Positions 46,296 to 59,000 of a DNA stretch of 64,000 bases are shown piece by piece. The DNA lies in contig OX365944.1 of NCBI GenBank assembly GCA_947247005.1, positions 4,600,501 through 4,664,500 of the forward strand, written 5' to 3'. The notes below the pieces were generated by a model. That model worked only from the letters and a program-made list of their open reading frames with translations, searched no databases and was not told the origin of the DNA. The translations under genes and the position numbers were made by a program. This DNA comes from Spisula solida (Eukaryota > Mollusca > Bivalvia > Venerida > Mactridae). The first letter of the stretch is position 1. Every line of letters begins with the position of its first letter.

Positions 46296-46960
46296 GGATT
46301 TTACAGAACCACTGGAGGCCTAAGCGTGCATCAAAGACATTCAATGTATGGCAAATATATTCATTCACCACTACTGCTGTCATGTTTTATGTAACTATAA
46401 TATGAGAAAAAAATATAAATCAGTCTCAGATAAAAGCACCTAACGTGTTACAATAATAACATGAACACATTGATTGAAACATCAATAGCTTGCACTTTAA
46501 TATGAACAATAAACAATATAACAATATAGAATATAACAGTACAGTACATGTACAAAATAGTTTTATTAACGTTAAATGCTTGTAACCATTCATGCAGACT
46601 CTGGGTACTTATAAGATGAACAAAGAAAACTAAAGAACACAGGCGTATTAATGAAATGTCTGAAGTACTAAGAGTGAGTCACTCAGTGTAAAGTACAGTC
46701 ATATTGTAACAATATTGGGTTTTTCCACAAGGGAGAGAACTCTGGAGTTATAGAAGAACAAATCTCCATTCTTGCATTATGTTAAGAATTATGAAAAAAA
46801 TTATGGTATAATCTGTTTATTCAGGTCTGTCACTTGTATACAAGCATTTCAACAGCATAACATGGTATTTCTATTGTTTTAAACATTTTAATTGGAGAAA
46901 AAGGCATACTAATGCACATAATAATTAATAAAACAAGTAATTAAGAATTGCAAGCAATAC
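46296..46960. other. Intergenic sequence, nothing recognised
   Basis: AT-rich, with no ORF, paired inverted ends or tandem structure that I can support. Confidence 0.5.
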
Positions 46961-46963
46961 AGA

Positions 46964-47379
46964 AGTCCCCTACCGGTTTAAAGCCATTTTCAATGTTTAT
47001 GTTGCCATAGCAACCACAATTTTTGTCAGAATCAAAATCCCGTTATTGCCCCCTATCCACATATCAAGTTTCATAAACCTAGCTTGATAACTGTTTGAGT
47101 TATGGCAGGATCCAGATTTGGTCATATTTTCACTCTTTCTGTCGCCATAGCAACCATAATTTTTGTCAAAATCAAAATATTTTTGGACGTGCATTATCTC
47201 CTTACTGCCCCCTATCCACATACCAAGTTTCATGAACCTAGCTTGGAAACTGTTTGAGTTATGTCAGGATCCATATTTTTTGATGGACGGACTGACTGAC
47301 TGATGGACTGACGGACTGACTGACGGACGGACGGAGGGCAAACCTATAGTCCCCTCCGGTCAAAAACCGGTAGGGGACT
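46964..47379. mobile_element. TIR element, 416 bp, AGTCCCCTACCGGTTT ends
   Basis: A perfect 16-bp inverted repeat, AGTCCCCTACCGGTTT and AAACCGGTAGGGGACT. The interior is a duplicated block (GTTGCCATAGCAACCACAAT; CCCCCTATCCACATA; AGTTTCAT.AACCTAGCTTG), followed by a GACTGACGGACGGACGG stretch and a terminal hairpin. From recall, elements of this wording are common in bivalves. Confidence 0.8.
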
Positions 47380-47554
47380 AATAAGACATTAATAAGAATT
47401 GTAATGTGTACACAAAGTTATGCAAACATGTGACTGACCTGATTAATTGATTTATAGTAGTAAGGTTTGTAATAGTAATTTGTTTTATATGATAAAGATC
47501 TGTGGAAATATGCACTAAAATTAATTTGGTAAAATTTAACAACTCTGACCTTTA

Positions 47555-47776
47555 AGCCTAGGTTCCACTGAGGAATTCCACATTGATGATGTTATCCCGA
47601 TTTCTTCCGATACCACCCAATTCATCACCATTCCTTCCTATATCACATACTGTCTCATGACTTCCCCGCAGCTTCCCCTAGACCACGAGGAACCTGTTCC
47701 CCATGTCCTGATAGCTCATTAATTTCAATCGGGGGTACATCGTCAAGACAAAAAAATGCTCAGTGGGGACAAGGCT
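47555..47776. mobile_element. PIF/Harbinger-like MITE, family E, copy 1 (222 bp)
   Basis: Starts AGCCTAGGTTCCACTGAGGA and ends CTCAGTGGGGACAAGGCT. TTA lies directly on both sides (47552-47554 and 47777-47779), the 3-bp target duplication of Harbinger elements. Closely related to 60441-60661. Confidence 0.8.
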
Positions 47777-48020
47777 TTAAATATTTAGGATCAAATGAAA
47801 CTGGGAGCAAGTATATGAACACAACACATGCTTCGAGAAAAGACAAGATGCAGGTATTTTATCTTTATTAAAGCACCAACATTGACTCAGCATAATCATT
47901 ATGATAACAATGTCTAAAATTAACAAGATAATAAGTATTAGTACATAGATGTTATCAGAGATAGTTAAAGTGGATGTTTCCATATTTTTACAAATACTAA
48001 AATTGCGATTTAATTTATAT

Positions 48021-48265
48021 CAGGGGACCTACTAAGGTATAAGACTCAATCCTGAAAATAAGACGCAAGTCTTTTTCGAGTGGAATTTGCACTCATCCCT
48101 GCATGAAAACACTGTTTTAAACATTGTTCTATTATTAAATTCAGCTTCAAAAACTTCAAATGACCATAACTTTGTTAATACTTTTTTTGAATTTTTTCAT
48201 CAAATTACTTTTATTTTCTGCAGAAAAGTTCATTCAGCAAATCCGGATTTCCGGATTATCCTCTG
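48021..48265. mobile_element. hAT-like MITE, family C, copy 4 (inverted)
   Basis: Starts CAGGGGACCTACTAAGGTAT; internal AATGACCATAACTTTGTTAA and CTGCAGAAAAGTTCATTC match 41379-41613; ends near GGATTATCCTCTG. Confidence 0.65.
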
Positions 48266-49955
48266 TTTTATTAAATAAACTAGTTTCTATTCCAAGGAAA
48301 AATATTCTAGAAGAACCTTACTCTTAAAGTGTACGGATCAATTATTATGTCAAATGCTTTTCAAATTATTATTACCAGTTATGCTTTAATGCTTTGAATA
48401 ATTTAAAAATTGGCATATATCCTATTCGTATCGGGCCGGCACAACCTTTTGTTTTTTTTGAACACATTTGGAATAAATGATACCTACGCTTTTAGCAATA
48501 AGTTCTTCTGCATTTTTTTCATAAGAATATAAACAAGCAATTACTTTACATTTATGTCACAATTTTAGGACATGAAAAAATAACATTACATCCCCTATAG
48601 ACACATTATTACATATAGACATTATCCAAGAAACGGTATCCAAGGATACGGTTGGTAATAATGCTTTCAGATCTAGATTCAAATGAAAACATGTATAATT
48701 AATTAATTACGTAGACAATTAACAAACTCAAATCATGCATTCATAACAAATTATCAAATCATGAACACTGATGGTTTAATTACAAACAAAAAATCAGAAT
48801 TATTGGGGAAAAAATCAGATTATTGAACAATGAGAAAGTGACAAATAAATAAAATTCAAAAACAAGATTAAACTTAAATATCAATTGTCTTCATTGTGTA
48901 CTATGTATACATTTACTAGAACAAAGAATCAAAGCTTTATAATGAACATGATGATTATATTGCACATGTATAACAGAAGTTGTCTCAACCGTATCCTTCC
49001 AAGTATTGCCCACACTTTTGTCAACAGAGAATCGAAACCAAAAATTGAACGCATTCTTACAGCCCTTAAACATTTTCCAAGTACCTGATGGGCATATTGG
49101 GAACAGCCGTATTTTTTCTCCTATTTTCACGATTTATTGCATCTGACTATTCTTATTGGAATCTTCTCCCATTTTTACCTGCGTTTAATACTTGGGAAAC
49201 ACGATACTCATATAATAACAGAACAGTATTAAACAAGGCAGTCTAAAAGTTAATGAATGACCATTCCTATAATCCCCTTCCACTTTGTGGCTGGGGATTA
49301 ATAAACAAAATAATAGATCTAGCACCATTTCTACCATACCTATTATAAAGTCAAAATGTAAATGAATTCCTGCAGTAATACAACAGCAATAGAAGGATAA
49401 TTAAAATGAAATAGAAAATTAAGTCAAAGACCAGGGACTTTGTTTTGCTTTTCTTGACAGTCTAAACCCAAACTTATAGAAATGGAAATAGGCCCAATTT
49501 TTTCAAACTTTTCAAACAAAAGGTTGACACTTTGTGCCATTAAAACACTACAGAAATATCACAAATTAACAATACACTGGTAAAACAGATGTTTCAATTA
49601 AAAATAGATTTTCTACAATTAATATAGAAATAGGAATAGTCATTTCAATTAAAAATAGATTTTTCTACAATTATTATAGAAAATTATAGAAACAGAAATA
49701 CTGGTAGTTATTTCAAGGTTTTCCTTTTTGAAAATAATTAATTAATTGATGGGAAATTAAATGCTTTTAATACGAAGATGTAAGATATAAAATATGGCGT
49801 AATTAAATACTTGTGTTATTCATGGCACTATTTATTTTTAATCAGTGGCACTTAAAGGAAATGCCACATGTCATTCATGTGACCTTATTCAAAAAGTTTA
49901 CTTGTTGTTAAAAAGGTATCAGTTTAAATACAAATTGGTGTAAGATTTATATGTT
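48266..49955. other. Intergenic sequence, nothing recognised
   Basis: AT-rich. A small duplication around AATTAAAAATAGATTTTTC is at 49595-49690. No gene or element is supported. Confidence 0.5.
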
Positions 49956-49959
49956 TTTT

Positions 49960-50276
49960 TTATCCTTGCCACCGAAAATCCATATGGGCAAGGCCCCCAG
50001 AAGAGGTTAGTCACTTTAGTTCTTGGGGGATAGTGCATGATACAGAAGATGCCCCAATTCCAGAAGCATCCCTGGTTCTTTTACGTGCTGATGTAAAGCA
50101 TCATACACGGGACCTCGCTAAATGTCTCGTCAGAAAGACTGTTAGTAATTTTAGTTATGTTGGGTGGGAAACACTGAAAAGCATTTCTATTTTTGACCGT
50201 CTGGATGAGGGATCGAACCCACAACCTTCGGATCAGTAGTCAGTAGCTCTTACCACTAGACCACTTGTCCACCCAT
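49960..50276 (-). mobile_element. tRNA-derived SINE, - orientation
   Basis: GAGGGATCGAACCCACAACC (50206 on) is the inverse of a box B/T-arm, and TACCACTAGACCACTTGTCC is the inverse of a box A region. The body shares GGTGGGAAACACTGAAAAGC with the other SINEs. Confidence 0.75.
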
Positions 50277-50452
50277 CAGTTATACAGACACAATTTCATT
50301 GGCTGTTTTTATAGTGATATAATTTCATTGGCTGTTTTGTATAGTGATCTAATTTCATTGGCTGTTTTTATAGTGATTTAATTTCATTGGCTGTTTTTAT
50401 AGTGATCTAATTTCATTGGCTGTTTTATAGTGATCTAATTTCATTGGCTTAT
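50277..50452. repeat. Minisatellite, 29-30 bp unit, 6 copies
   Basis: Unit TAGTGATCTAATTTCATTGG plus CTGTTTTTA. It directly follows the SINE at 49960-50276. It contains repeated ATTGG words. Confidence 0.88.
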
Positions 50453-52030
50453 ACTCAATGGAGAATAAATGCCAGTTAATTTGATTTTTTCACATCTTAA
50501 TAATGAGTTTTAGACTTGAAACTTTACTATTAATGAATATTAATCAATAAGGCCCCATAGCATAACATGTTTAAAACATAAAATTGAAAATGCATGTATA
50601 TTACTGTGAAGCTCATGTAATCAGTCTGTCGGTTTACAGTGACCACATCAAACATAGATTGACATCCACATCAGGACAACAAAATCACACCTAGTGATGT
50701 TAGATGTAATAAAACGTTTTAGGAAGTGGGAAATAGTAAAACACAAACATATGCCTGAAGCAATCCGAATGTGATAAAATTTAGCTAGGGAAATAACCAA
50801 CTTTCTGAAAAGGGTTATACATGTACTGTATTGATTGGGGGGGGGGGGGGTATTGACACTTCATAATTATTCTATCAATAGATTATAGAGACCTATCAGT
50901 AAACATAACATTTTGTTATTTTCACTGTTTTAGAAGCTGGTACAGAACCGTTTGTAAAAAGAAAGTAACGTTGACGGTGTTGGGCTTTAAAAAAATGTGT
51001 TATGACATCATAATTGTAATGTCGTGACATTTCAACTCCAACATGATTTTTCCAATTAAGCCAATTATTGTACCATTTTAAGAGAAACTGAAAATATTGA
51101 CTTTATTTGACCACTTTGTGCATAAAATTCAATCTTACACCAACATCAACAAATATTCTCTATTTATTTTGATCTTACTCAAAGCCTGGTGCCAGCAAAC
51201 TCCCTCATGAAAAGGAAAATTGCACAACTACACCAAACAACACACACTGCAGGATCAAAATTTGGCATTTTGGAAATTTCATGGGTGAAAACCCCCTACT
51301 CCCAAGTCTAATGGAACCCCTCTGGTATTTGTTGAAGACAATACAAGAATTATCAACAAAACGTGATTGTGTTTTTACCATAGGGGCCGTATTATTCTGT
51401 AGGTTATTTTTAGTACATAGAATTATAAAGAACCTACGAAAATATATGGTCACCTAGGGTCATTGCGTAACATAAAATACCATCGTTTATGACTTATAAA
51501 ATTATTGCATTGTTTTATTTACGCATAAAAATGACATTGCACCACAGCATTATTATAAATGCATACACAATTCTCTGTCAAACTTGCCCCTGGTAAACGA
51601 CTTATTGTTATTATATAACTTACAAAGAAGAACACATATTGATATATAGCACAATTCAATTACCTATAAAATTGCACATTGTGAAAAAAGGTACACAAAT
51701 AGACTAGTTAACTTCATGTTTCCATTGACTGGTTGTTTAAGACAGAGTTGACTGTTTATGATTGATGATTGTAACATCTTTATCATAGTTATAACAGATT
51801 TCTTTGAAAATTACATCAAAGTAAATGAAAAGTATTCCAAACACTCCAACACTATGCTAGACAACACATTTCCCATCATGTGTTCATATTGCACAACTAA
51901 CAATAACATAACTTCTTCTCTACAATGTACAGCAACATTAATATATATTGATGACTGAATGCTATGGCAACACATAGCAACATGCTATAATAAATAGGTA
52001 CGTGTGTTAAAGCATTTGCTTGTGCACCGA
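50453..52030. other. Intergenic or ClC-7 3' UTR sequence
   Basis: It includes a G run at 50838-50849 and an hAT family B end at 51252-51322. The first AATAAA on the - strand downstream of the ClC-7 stop is at 51514-51519 (TTTATT on +), a possible poly(A) signal. Confidence 0.4.
51252..51322. mobile_element. hAT-like MITE, family B, end fragment
   Basis: ATTTTGGAAATTTCATGGGT, CCCCCTACTCCCAAGTC and TAATGGAACCCCT match the right half of the copy at 8118-8316. Confidence 0.6.
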
Positions 52031-52036
52031 CAAAAC

Positions 52037-52820
52037 ATGAAGTACAAACTTTGCGCTAACATAAAATAAAACTTTACGCTAACACCAAGTACAAACTTTG
52101 CGCTTTAACGAAGTACAAACTTTGTGCTAACATGAAGTACAAACTTTGCGCTAACACCAAGTACAAACTTTACGCTAACACCAAGTACAAACTTTGCGCT
52201 AACACCAAGTACAAACTTTGTGCTAACATGAAGTTCAAACTTTGTGCTAACACCAAGTACAAACTTTACGCCAACACCAAGTACAAACTTTGCGCTAACA
52301 TAAAGTACAAACTTTGCGCTAACACCAAGTACAAACTTTGTGCTAACATGAAGTTCAAACTTTGTGCTAACACCAAGTACAAACTTTACGCCAACACCAA
52401 GTACAAACTTTGCGCTAACATGAAGTACAAACTTTGTGCTAACACCAAGTACAAACTTTACGCCAACACCAAGTACAAACTTTGCGCTAACATGAAGTAC
52501 AAACTTTGCGCTAACATAAAGTACAAACTTTACACCAACACCAAGTACAAACTTTGCGCTAACATGAAGTACAAACTTTGTGCTTACATAAAGTACAAAC
52601 TTTGTTCTAATACCAAGTACAAACTTTGTGCTTACATAAAGTACAAACTTTGCGCTAACATAAAGTACAAACTTTGTTCTAATACCAAGTACAAACTTTG
52701 TGCTTACATAAAGTACAAACTTTGTGCTAACATGAAGTACAAACTTTGTGCTAACATAAAGTACAAACTTTGTTCTAATACCAAGTACAAACTTTGTGTT
52801 TACATAAAGTACAAACAAAA
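52037..52820. repeat. Minisatellite, 24-bp unit, about 32 copies
   Basis: Unit AAGTACAAACTTTGCGCTAA plus CACC/CATG/CATA. The period is a multiple of three and lacks stops, so long ORFs appear on both strands (8-residue repeats, about 240 codons each). These are repeat artefacts in my view. The array ends about 170 bp beyond the ClC-7 stop codon and would lie in its 3' UTR if transcription reaches 51.5 kb. Confidence 0.93.
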
Positions 52821-52992
52821 GACAAGTAAAATTAAATATCAACAATAAAGTATCACATGATTATTTTGTGGAGCTGTCATATCATACATATCTACAATAT
52901 TAACCTTCTTTCAACAATTCAAAATAAAGGAGGGTAATATTGATGAGAGGAAACTATTTACACAATATCATCAATATCGTGCAATCAGTTCA

Positions 52993-53094
52993 TTATCTGG
53001 TCACACCCAGTTCTTTGATGCTGATCTTGCCTTTTGAGAATGACACTGATACTTTATACCTGGCTAGATCCTTCCTTGAAACCATGCCAACCAC
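52993..53094 (-). CDS. clcn7: ClC-7 last coding exon: end of CBS2 and stop
   Basis: Acceptor TATTTGACAG; TAA stop at 52993-52995; 102 nt, enters in phase 0. It encodes [14 protein letters not shown], the last beta-strand/helix of CBS2 (human VVGLVTRKDLARYR), then a 19-residue tail, [10 protein letters not shown] at the end. Confidence 0.93.
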   Translation of the reverse strand: MVGMVSRKDLARYKVSVSFSKGKISIKELGVTR

Positions 53095-56000
53095 CTGTCA
53101 AATACAACACTACTGTATAAGTCGATATTAAAGACAACAGAACAGTTGAACAAATTTTGAAATTTGGAATTCCATGTCCTATAATAAAGAATAAACCATT
53201 TTTCACGCTCAAATCAAGTTTGTACTCAAGCCTCAAATGCCTCACACATCAGAAATATTAATGATTTCTTAAATATTTTTCGTAGCATTGCTTGTAAGCC
53301 AAACTTTACGCTAGATGAAATATTTGCGAAATTTGTAATTTAGTGAAATTCGCCATTATTTTACTTAAACCACTTACACAGAACACAGTAACCAAACAAA
53401 TAACATGCAAATTCTACAAAAGAATTTTACCCGGTACTTTTTTTCCATGCCCTTAGACAGGGTTCCCACAAATATTCTGACACTGAATTCCCCGACTTTT
53501 CCCTGATTTTTCCCTAACCAGAGGGCAGTTTACCCGGACCTTTTACAGTCATCTTGCACCAAAGGTTCCTTTTGTTACAGTAAAATATGACAATAGTCAA
53601 AGAAACAAGGAAGTATTTGTTTTATATGGAACAAAAAAGTATACATTAAGGCAACAGATGTTTGACATTAAGTTATCATAATTTAGAATTGTCCTGAGCA
53701 AGGATTTGTTATATTCTTCATAGGAATTGACTCTTATCGACATCTATGACAAAGAACTCCCTGATTTTTCCCTGATTTTTGCTCAATTTCCAGATTTCCC
53801 TGACTCATTCCAAAATTTCCTGACCTTGAAACAATTATGTTTTCTTTCTTTCACTTTTCCCTGACCATGAGAACACTGTTTATGTTTGATTCTAATTAAA
53901 CCATGACTCACATTTATGCTGAGTTTTAGCAAGAAATAGACTTTAAAGATCAATAGGGGCCACAAACTTGTCACAGCCAACTAGCATACCAAACAGTATA
54001 CCTTCACTTCTTTCAAGGGGGCCAAAAAATAAACAGGAGATGACTTACTTGATTATTTTCATTCGTGACAACAACATGTCGTAATCCTAAAGCTCTGAAC
54101 ATACGGAATATCCTGTGTAATGAGGCACACTGAAATATCAACATGAAAATACTATAAACCAAGAAATTATTTGCTCGATTTAATTTCATGGAGTTCGCGA
54201 GTGGTAGTATTTCGTGAAATTAAGTCGGTGCGAAAGTGCTAAAAACATTAATATGGACATTGTGGGGAAACTTAAAAATGCGAAAATTTGTAAACGCGAA
54301 TATGCCGACGATCATCAAAACGCGAAAGTTAGTATTCGCGAAAGTAAATTGGTTTACAGTATATACTCCATCATAAGCAAGGACAATATCTATGATATGA
54401 AGTATTTCACAATTTTAGTAACTGATTACCTTTACAGATTTGCGATCAAAGGTTCCAGAATAGGTATTTATGTTATGAAATAATATGTTTGAACACTTCT
54501 GAATTTGTGAGGAATGTAATTGGCAAATAGCAGTTAAAATAAAACCATTGTGATTAATATTTGACATACAGTACTGTACTCCAGCAATAATATCTGACAT
54601 ACAGTATTATTACCCCTCACTTTTTTCGTAATGTTCATTTCCCATAGACAAACAGGTAGTATTCTTACTATTACGATCAAGCGGATCAATATACCATGTG
54701 ATTGAAATTTTTTTTACTGTCAGCAGGGTGATAGTACTTTTTTGACAGTACTTTTTTGTCATGTAACATTTTCTTTCTAAAACCAATATGGCGACATGTC
54801 CATAAATTATTTATGTTTTGAACTCTACTTATCATTTCTTCAAATTCTACCACATGTGAGCTCTGCTAAATTAAACTGCATAAAATAATTTCTTGGTAAC
54901 AATAATATCTGACATACAGTACTGTACTCCAGCAATAATATCCGATATAAAGTACAGTACAGTAGTCCAACAATAATTCTGACAAAGAGGTAACATGGCA
55001 AAGAGAAAGGCCATGCTTGAAAGAGATACTGTAAAATCACATAATTTCGTGGTTATTAAATTTCGTGGATTTTGATAAAAATGCATTTTTGTGGGTCGTA
55101 AATTCGAGGATGTCAAAACATTGAAGGGTAAGGTAAACCCATGTTTCGCATTTGGGAGGTCTATCGTGGGCATTAGATTTTGTGGTCGAGTTTTACAACG
55201 ACATCAATGAAAATTCAACTCACTCGAAAAATACTGATTTTAGAGTAGAAGACTAAGATTCTAACGAGACTTACATCTTGTATTGTATATGCTCCTGGGT
55301 TCATGAAAGGTATCAAATCTATGGTGAAGTCATGTTCATGTGGTGATACATGTATTTGCTGAAATATACATACACATTATTTAAGCCTAGGTCCCACTGA
55401 GGAATTCCTCATCGACCATGTTCTCCTGATTTCTTCCAATACCACCAGATTCATCACAATACTGTCTCATGACCTCCCCGAAGCTTCCCCTAGACCATGA
55501 GAAACCTGTTCCTGATAGCTCATTAATTTCAATCGGGACTTAAATATATCATGTTATATCGAGTTGCACATTCAAACCCTGCGTTGCACAGTCAAACCCT
55601 GGGTTGCACGGTCAAACCTCGGGTTGCAAGGTCAAATCCCAGGTTGCATGGTCAAACTCCTGGTTGCACGGTTAAACCCCACATTGCACAGTCGAACCCC
55701 GGGTTGCACGGTCAAACCCCAGGTTGCACGGTCAAACCTCAGGCTGCAAGGTCAAACCTCAGATTGCACAGTCAAACCACAGGTTACACGGTCAATCCCC
55801 GAGCTGCATGGTCAAACCCCAGGTTGCATGGTCAAACCTCAGGCTGCATGGTTAAACTCCGGGCTGCATGGTCAAACCCTGGGTTGCACGGTCAAACCTC
55901 AGGCTGCATGGTCAAACCCCAGGTTGCACGGTCAAACCTCAGGCTGCATGGTCAAACCTCAGGCTGCATGGTCAAACCTCAGGTTGCATGGTCAAACCCC

Positions 56001-59000
56001 GGGCTGCATGGTCAAACCCCACAAGGCATGGTCAAACCCCACAAGGAAGAACTGAATATATGACAATCTTTGTATTGTATTAGGCAAAAGTATTGGCTAT
56101 TATATGAACAAGCTACCACATCACTTGTGAGCTTGTTCCTAAAATAATACAACAGAGCCTCAGAGGCTACCTGAATATGTTGGTTTTTTATGTTTGACTA
56201 AAACAGTCATAGTGCATGGCCATTCGGTTTTATTCCTGCCTAACTGGAGTATGACCCTGGCTTCGAGGGAAGGGACAGAAAGTTTGTGTGAAACAAGGAA
56301 TTCGGGGGCACTGACCTAGCTCTTTTAGAATAGATTCCTTGGTTCTTTAACGTGCACTGTGTATAGCACAAGACTAACTCACGGTTTCCCACCAGTTTGT
56401 CTATAGTTGGGTGAAAAACACTGAAAATCATTTCTGAAATTTCCAGTGCCCCTGGCCTATATTCGAAACAGGGACCTCCTGATTGGTAGTCGAGAGCGCT
56501 AACCACTCGACCACTGTTCCATTCTGGAATAGGTTTAATTAAAAAAAAGACAATAACAAATAAATTATGTTCAAAACTGGTTTTCCAAATTGAAACTTCT
56601 GCAACACAGATACTAATACTGGACTAAGAGAATACACAGGTCTGGTATTACCTGAATAGGTGGGAATCTAGGATAAGCATCACGGAAATCGGTGGATTTC
56701 ATTCTCGACAATTTTTTTTTGTAATCAGGACTTTCTTGGAATACCTGCAATATAAAATTAAGTGCTAATACTTACATGGCGATTGTATTTAGACAAATCA
56801 GTTGAGAACTATTGTAACTGGTTCATTTTATCCTTTCAGTGGCTTATTTTCTTTAATGAGGCTAAAATGAAGCCACCTAAGTAATCATCCATTCCATACA
56901 GTAACCACATAAGTTTAGATTCCATTACAACTGACAGAGGTGTGGACAAGAGCAAATCTACATTCCCCCTCTAAAGGTTGAAGACTGTACCAATAAATAT
57001 GTCAAGTTTACAGTAGAATTTGTATTATTTTAAATATATCTGTTTGATTTTTGAATGATTTCTGATAATTTGTGTCAATTTTGACGTTGCCATTTTTCAT
57101 GAAATCCTTGCAATTACATCCCCACGAAATGGTCTTTTCCATCAAAACCACGAAATTTTGCCCCATTCAAATTAAATGATTTTACATTACGGGCATAATA
57201 GCAGTAAGCATGACATAACATTCATGAACATAAAATGATACTTTTGTAGATCAATTTTTTTAGAAGATCTGACAGAAATTGCAACATATACAAGCAAACA
57301 ATTTATACCACATATTAAATGTATATATTTACCTTAAGTTTGAGTAGTACTATGAGCTGAGATCTGAGTATAACACCACGGAATGTACCGAACGTCTGAA
57401 CACCAGACTAGAGGGAAGATATATATAACATATAGATAGTTTATTTCGAAAGTAAAGCAATATGCCAACGATTTCACATGTATAATTACAAACATGCATT
57501 GACATAATTATATACACAAATATACAGATTATAATATAAACAAAATATGCATGTATGGATATTATTTTCAGATTCCAGTACCGTAGTATATGCCGAGTAA
57601 ATTCTGATCAAGGACAAAAAGAGTTATGTTCAATTTACATTTTGACTATTAAATTAATAGCGAATTTCGCTTAAAGTCAATGTGTCACGTGGTTTGGTCA
57701 GAGTTTGAATTCACTAATGGATCTGAAAATTTGTGTTAACAGTTTCGAAGTGACAGAAAGATACTGAAAAATGACCGCCAATAGAGTAATAAAAATGACC
57801 TAAAATGCGTTATTCTATAGCTCATAAATTTTCTTTTATATTTTAATGATATTTAAAAATATTCCAAAAACTCTAGTAGGCCCATATATAACACACTTTT
57901 TTAAGGGAGATAAATACTATGTTGCTTCGTATAGCACTTTGATCGACCGCCATCTTGGAACGCGTCGAAAGCTTCAAAAACAGAGAGAAAACACAGAATA
58001 TGACAGCCTGCATAGAATCAGTTATTAATCAACTGATTACGCCATGAAAGTACTTGTTCTAAACTAGGAAAGTCGTATTATTTTACACATAATCAACGTA
58101 GTTATACAGTGAAACAAAAGCAGGTTTGTATCGTTCGTTTTGTCCTTCGTTACTTCGTACCCAAAAATGTCACAAATTTTCTACTGACTGTACATTTATG
58201 AATCATATGATCAGCAATCATTCTGTACTGGATGATCATGTTACTAATAATAAAGGACTTCTGACAAGTGTCTACTGCTGTGTTTCAATACTGACATGTA
58301 GTCCAAGGTCTTTGACGATGATTTTTCCATTTCATTAAAAGGTCGACACGTCAGTGTAAATAAAAGACCATTTAGTTATGGTATCCAGAACTAACTGACA
58401 TGTAGCTATGAGAATTTATCAAAATGAAGAATTTAATATTTAAGATAAAATTCGCTAAAATAGGCTGTGTCTTAGTTCATATTAGATTTATCATGCTACT
58501 ATGTAGTCTTAACATATACAAAGTACATAATTTATAGTGTATACTGAGTTTGTTTTCCGTACAGTAGGGAGAAGAGTGCTAACATACATAATATTCTGCA
58601 TCTCTTCGTTTCAGACTTTTGTAAATATATTGAGAGAGGTTAATAATAATATTTCGGTTTTCAGATGACATAAGTTCTACAAATCTATATAACCAGATGT
58701 AACCAGGATCAACTTCCAATAAAGGTACACCAAATTTGAGGAACAAATATGCCTTGTATTGTTCTTCAATTATTCTATAATTATGTTCAAAAAGATTCAA
58801 TAAAGTGATCAAAGTTGGATCTTCACATATCTTCAGCAGAATAAGATAAATGTGTAATATATAGATCTTACATCTCGTATTTGCAGTGGAAAATAATCCT
58901 GTACTACTGGAAAACCATTATGAGATTCAGATTTCAATATTTCAACTATTCTCCCAACTTTTTCCTGTGCACACATCACAGTTACTGGATGACTCATCAC

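Noticed and set aside
47270..47340. GACTGACGGACGGACGG stretch as an independent microsatellite
   Set aside because: It is an internal part of the TIR element at 46964-47379, where such stretches are typical.
52105..52848. Long ORFs on both strands with 8-residue repeats
   Set aside because: They arise because the 24-bp unit is a multiple of three without stops; both strands being open equally argues for a repeat artefact.
55551..56083. Overlapping ORFs of 163-170 codons in different frames
   Set aside because: A 20-bp tandem array gives open frames in all three phases; none resembles a protein.
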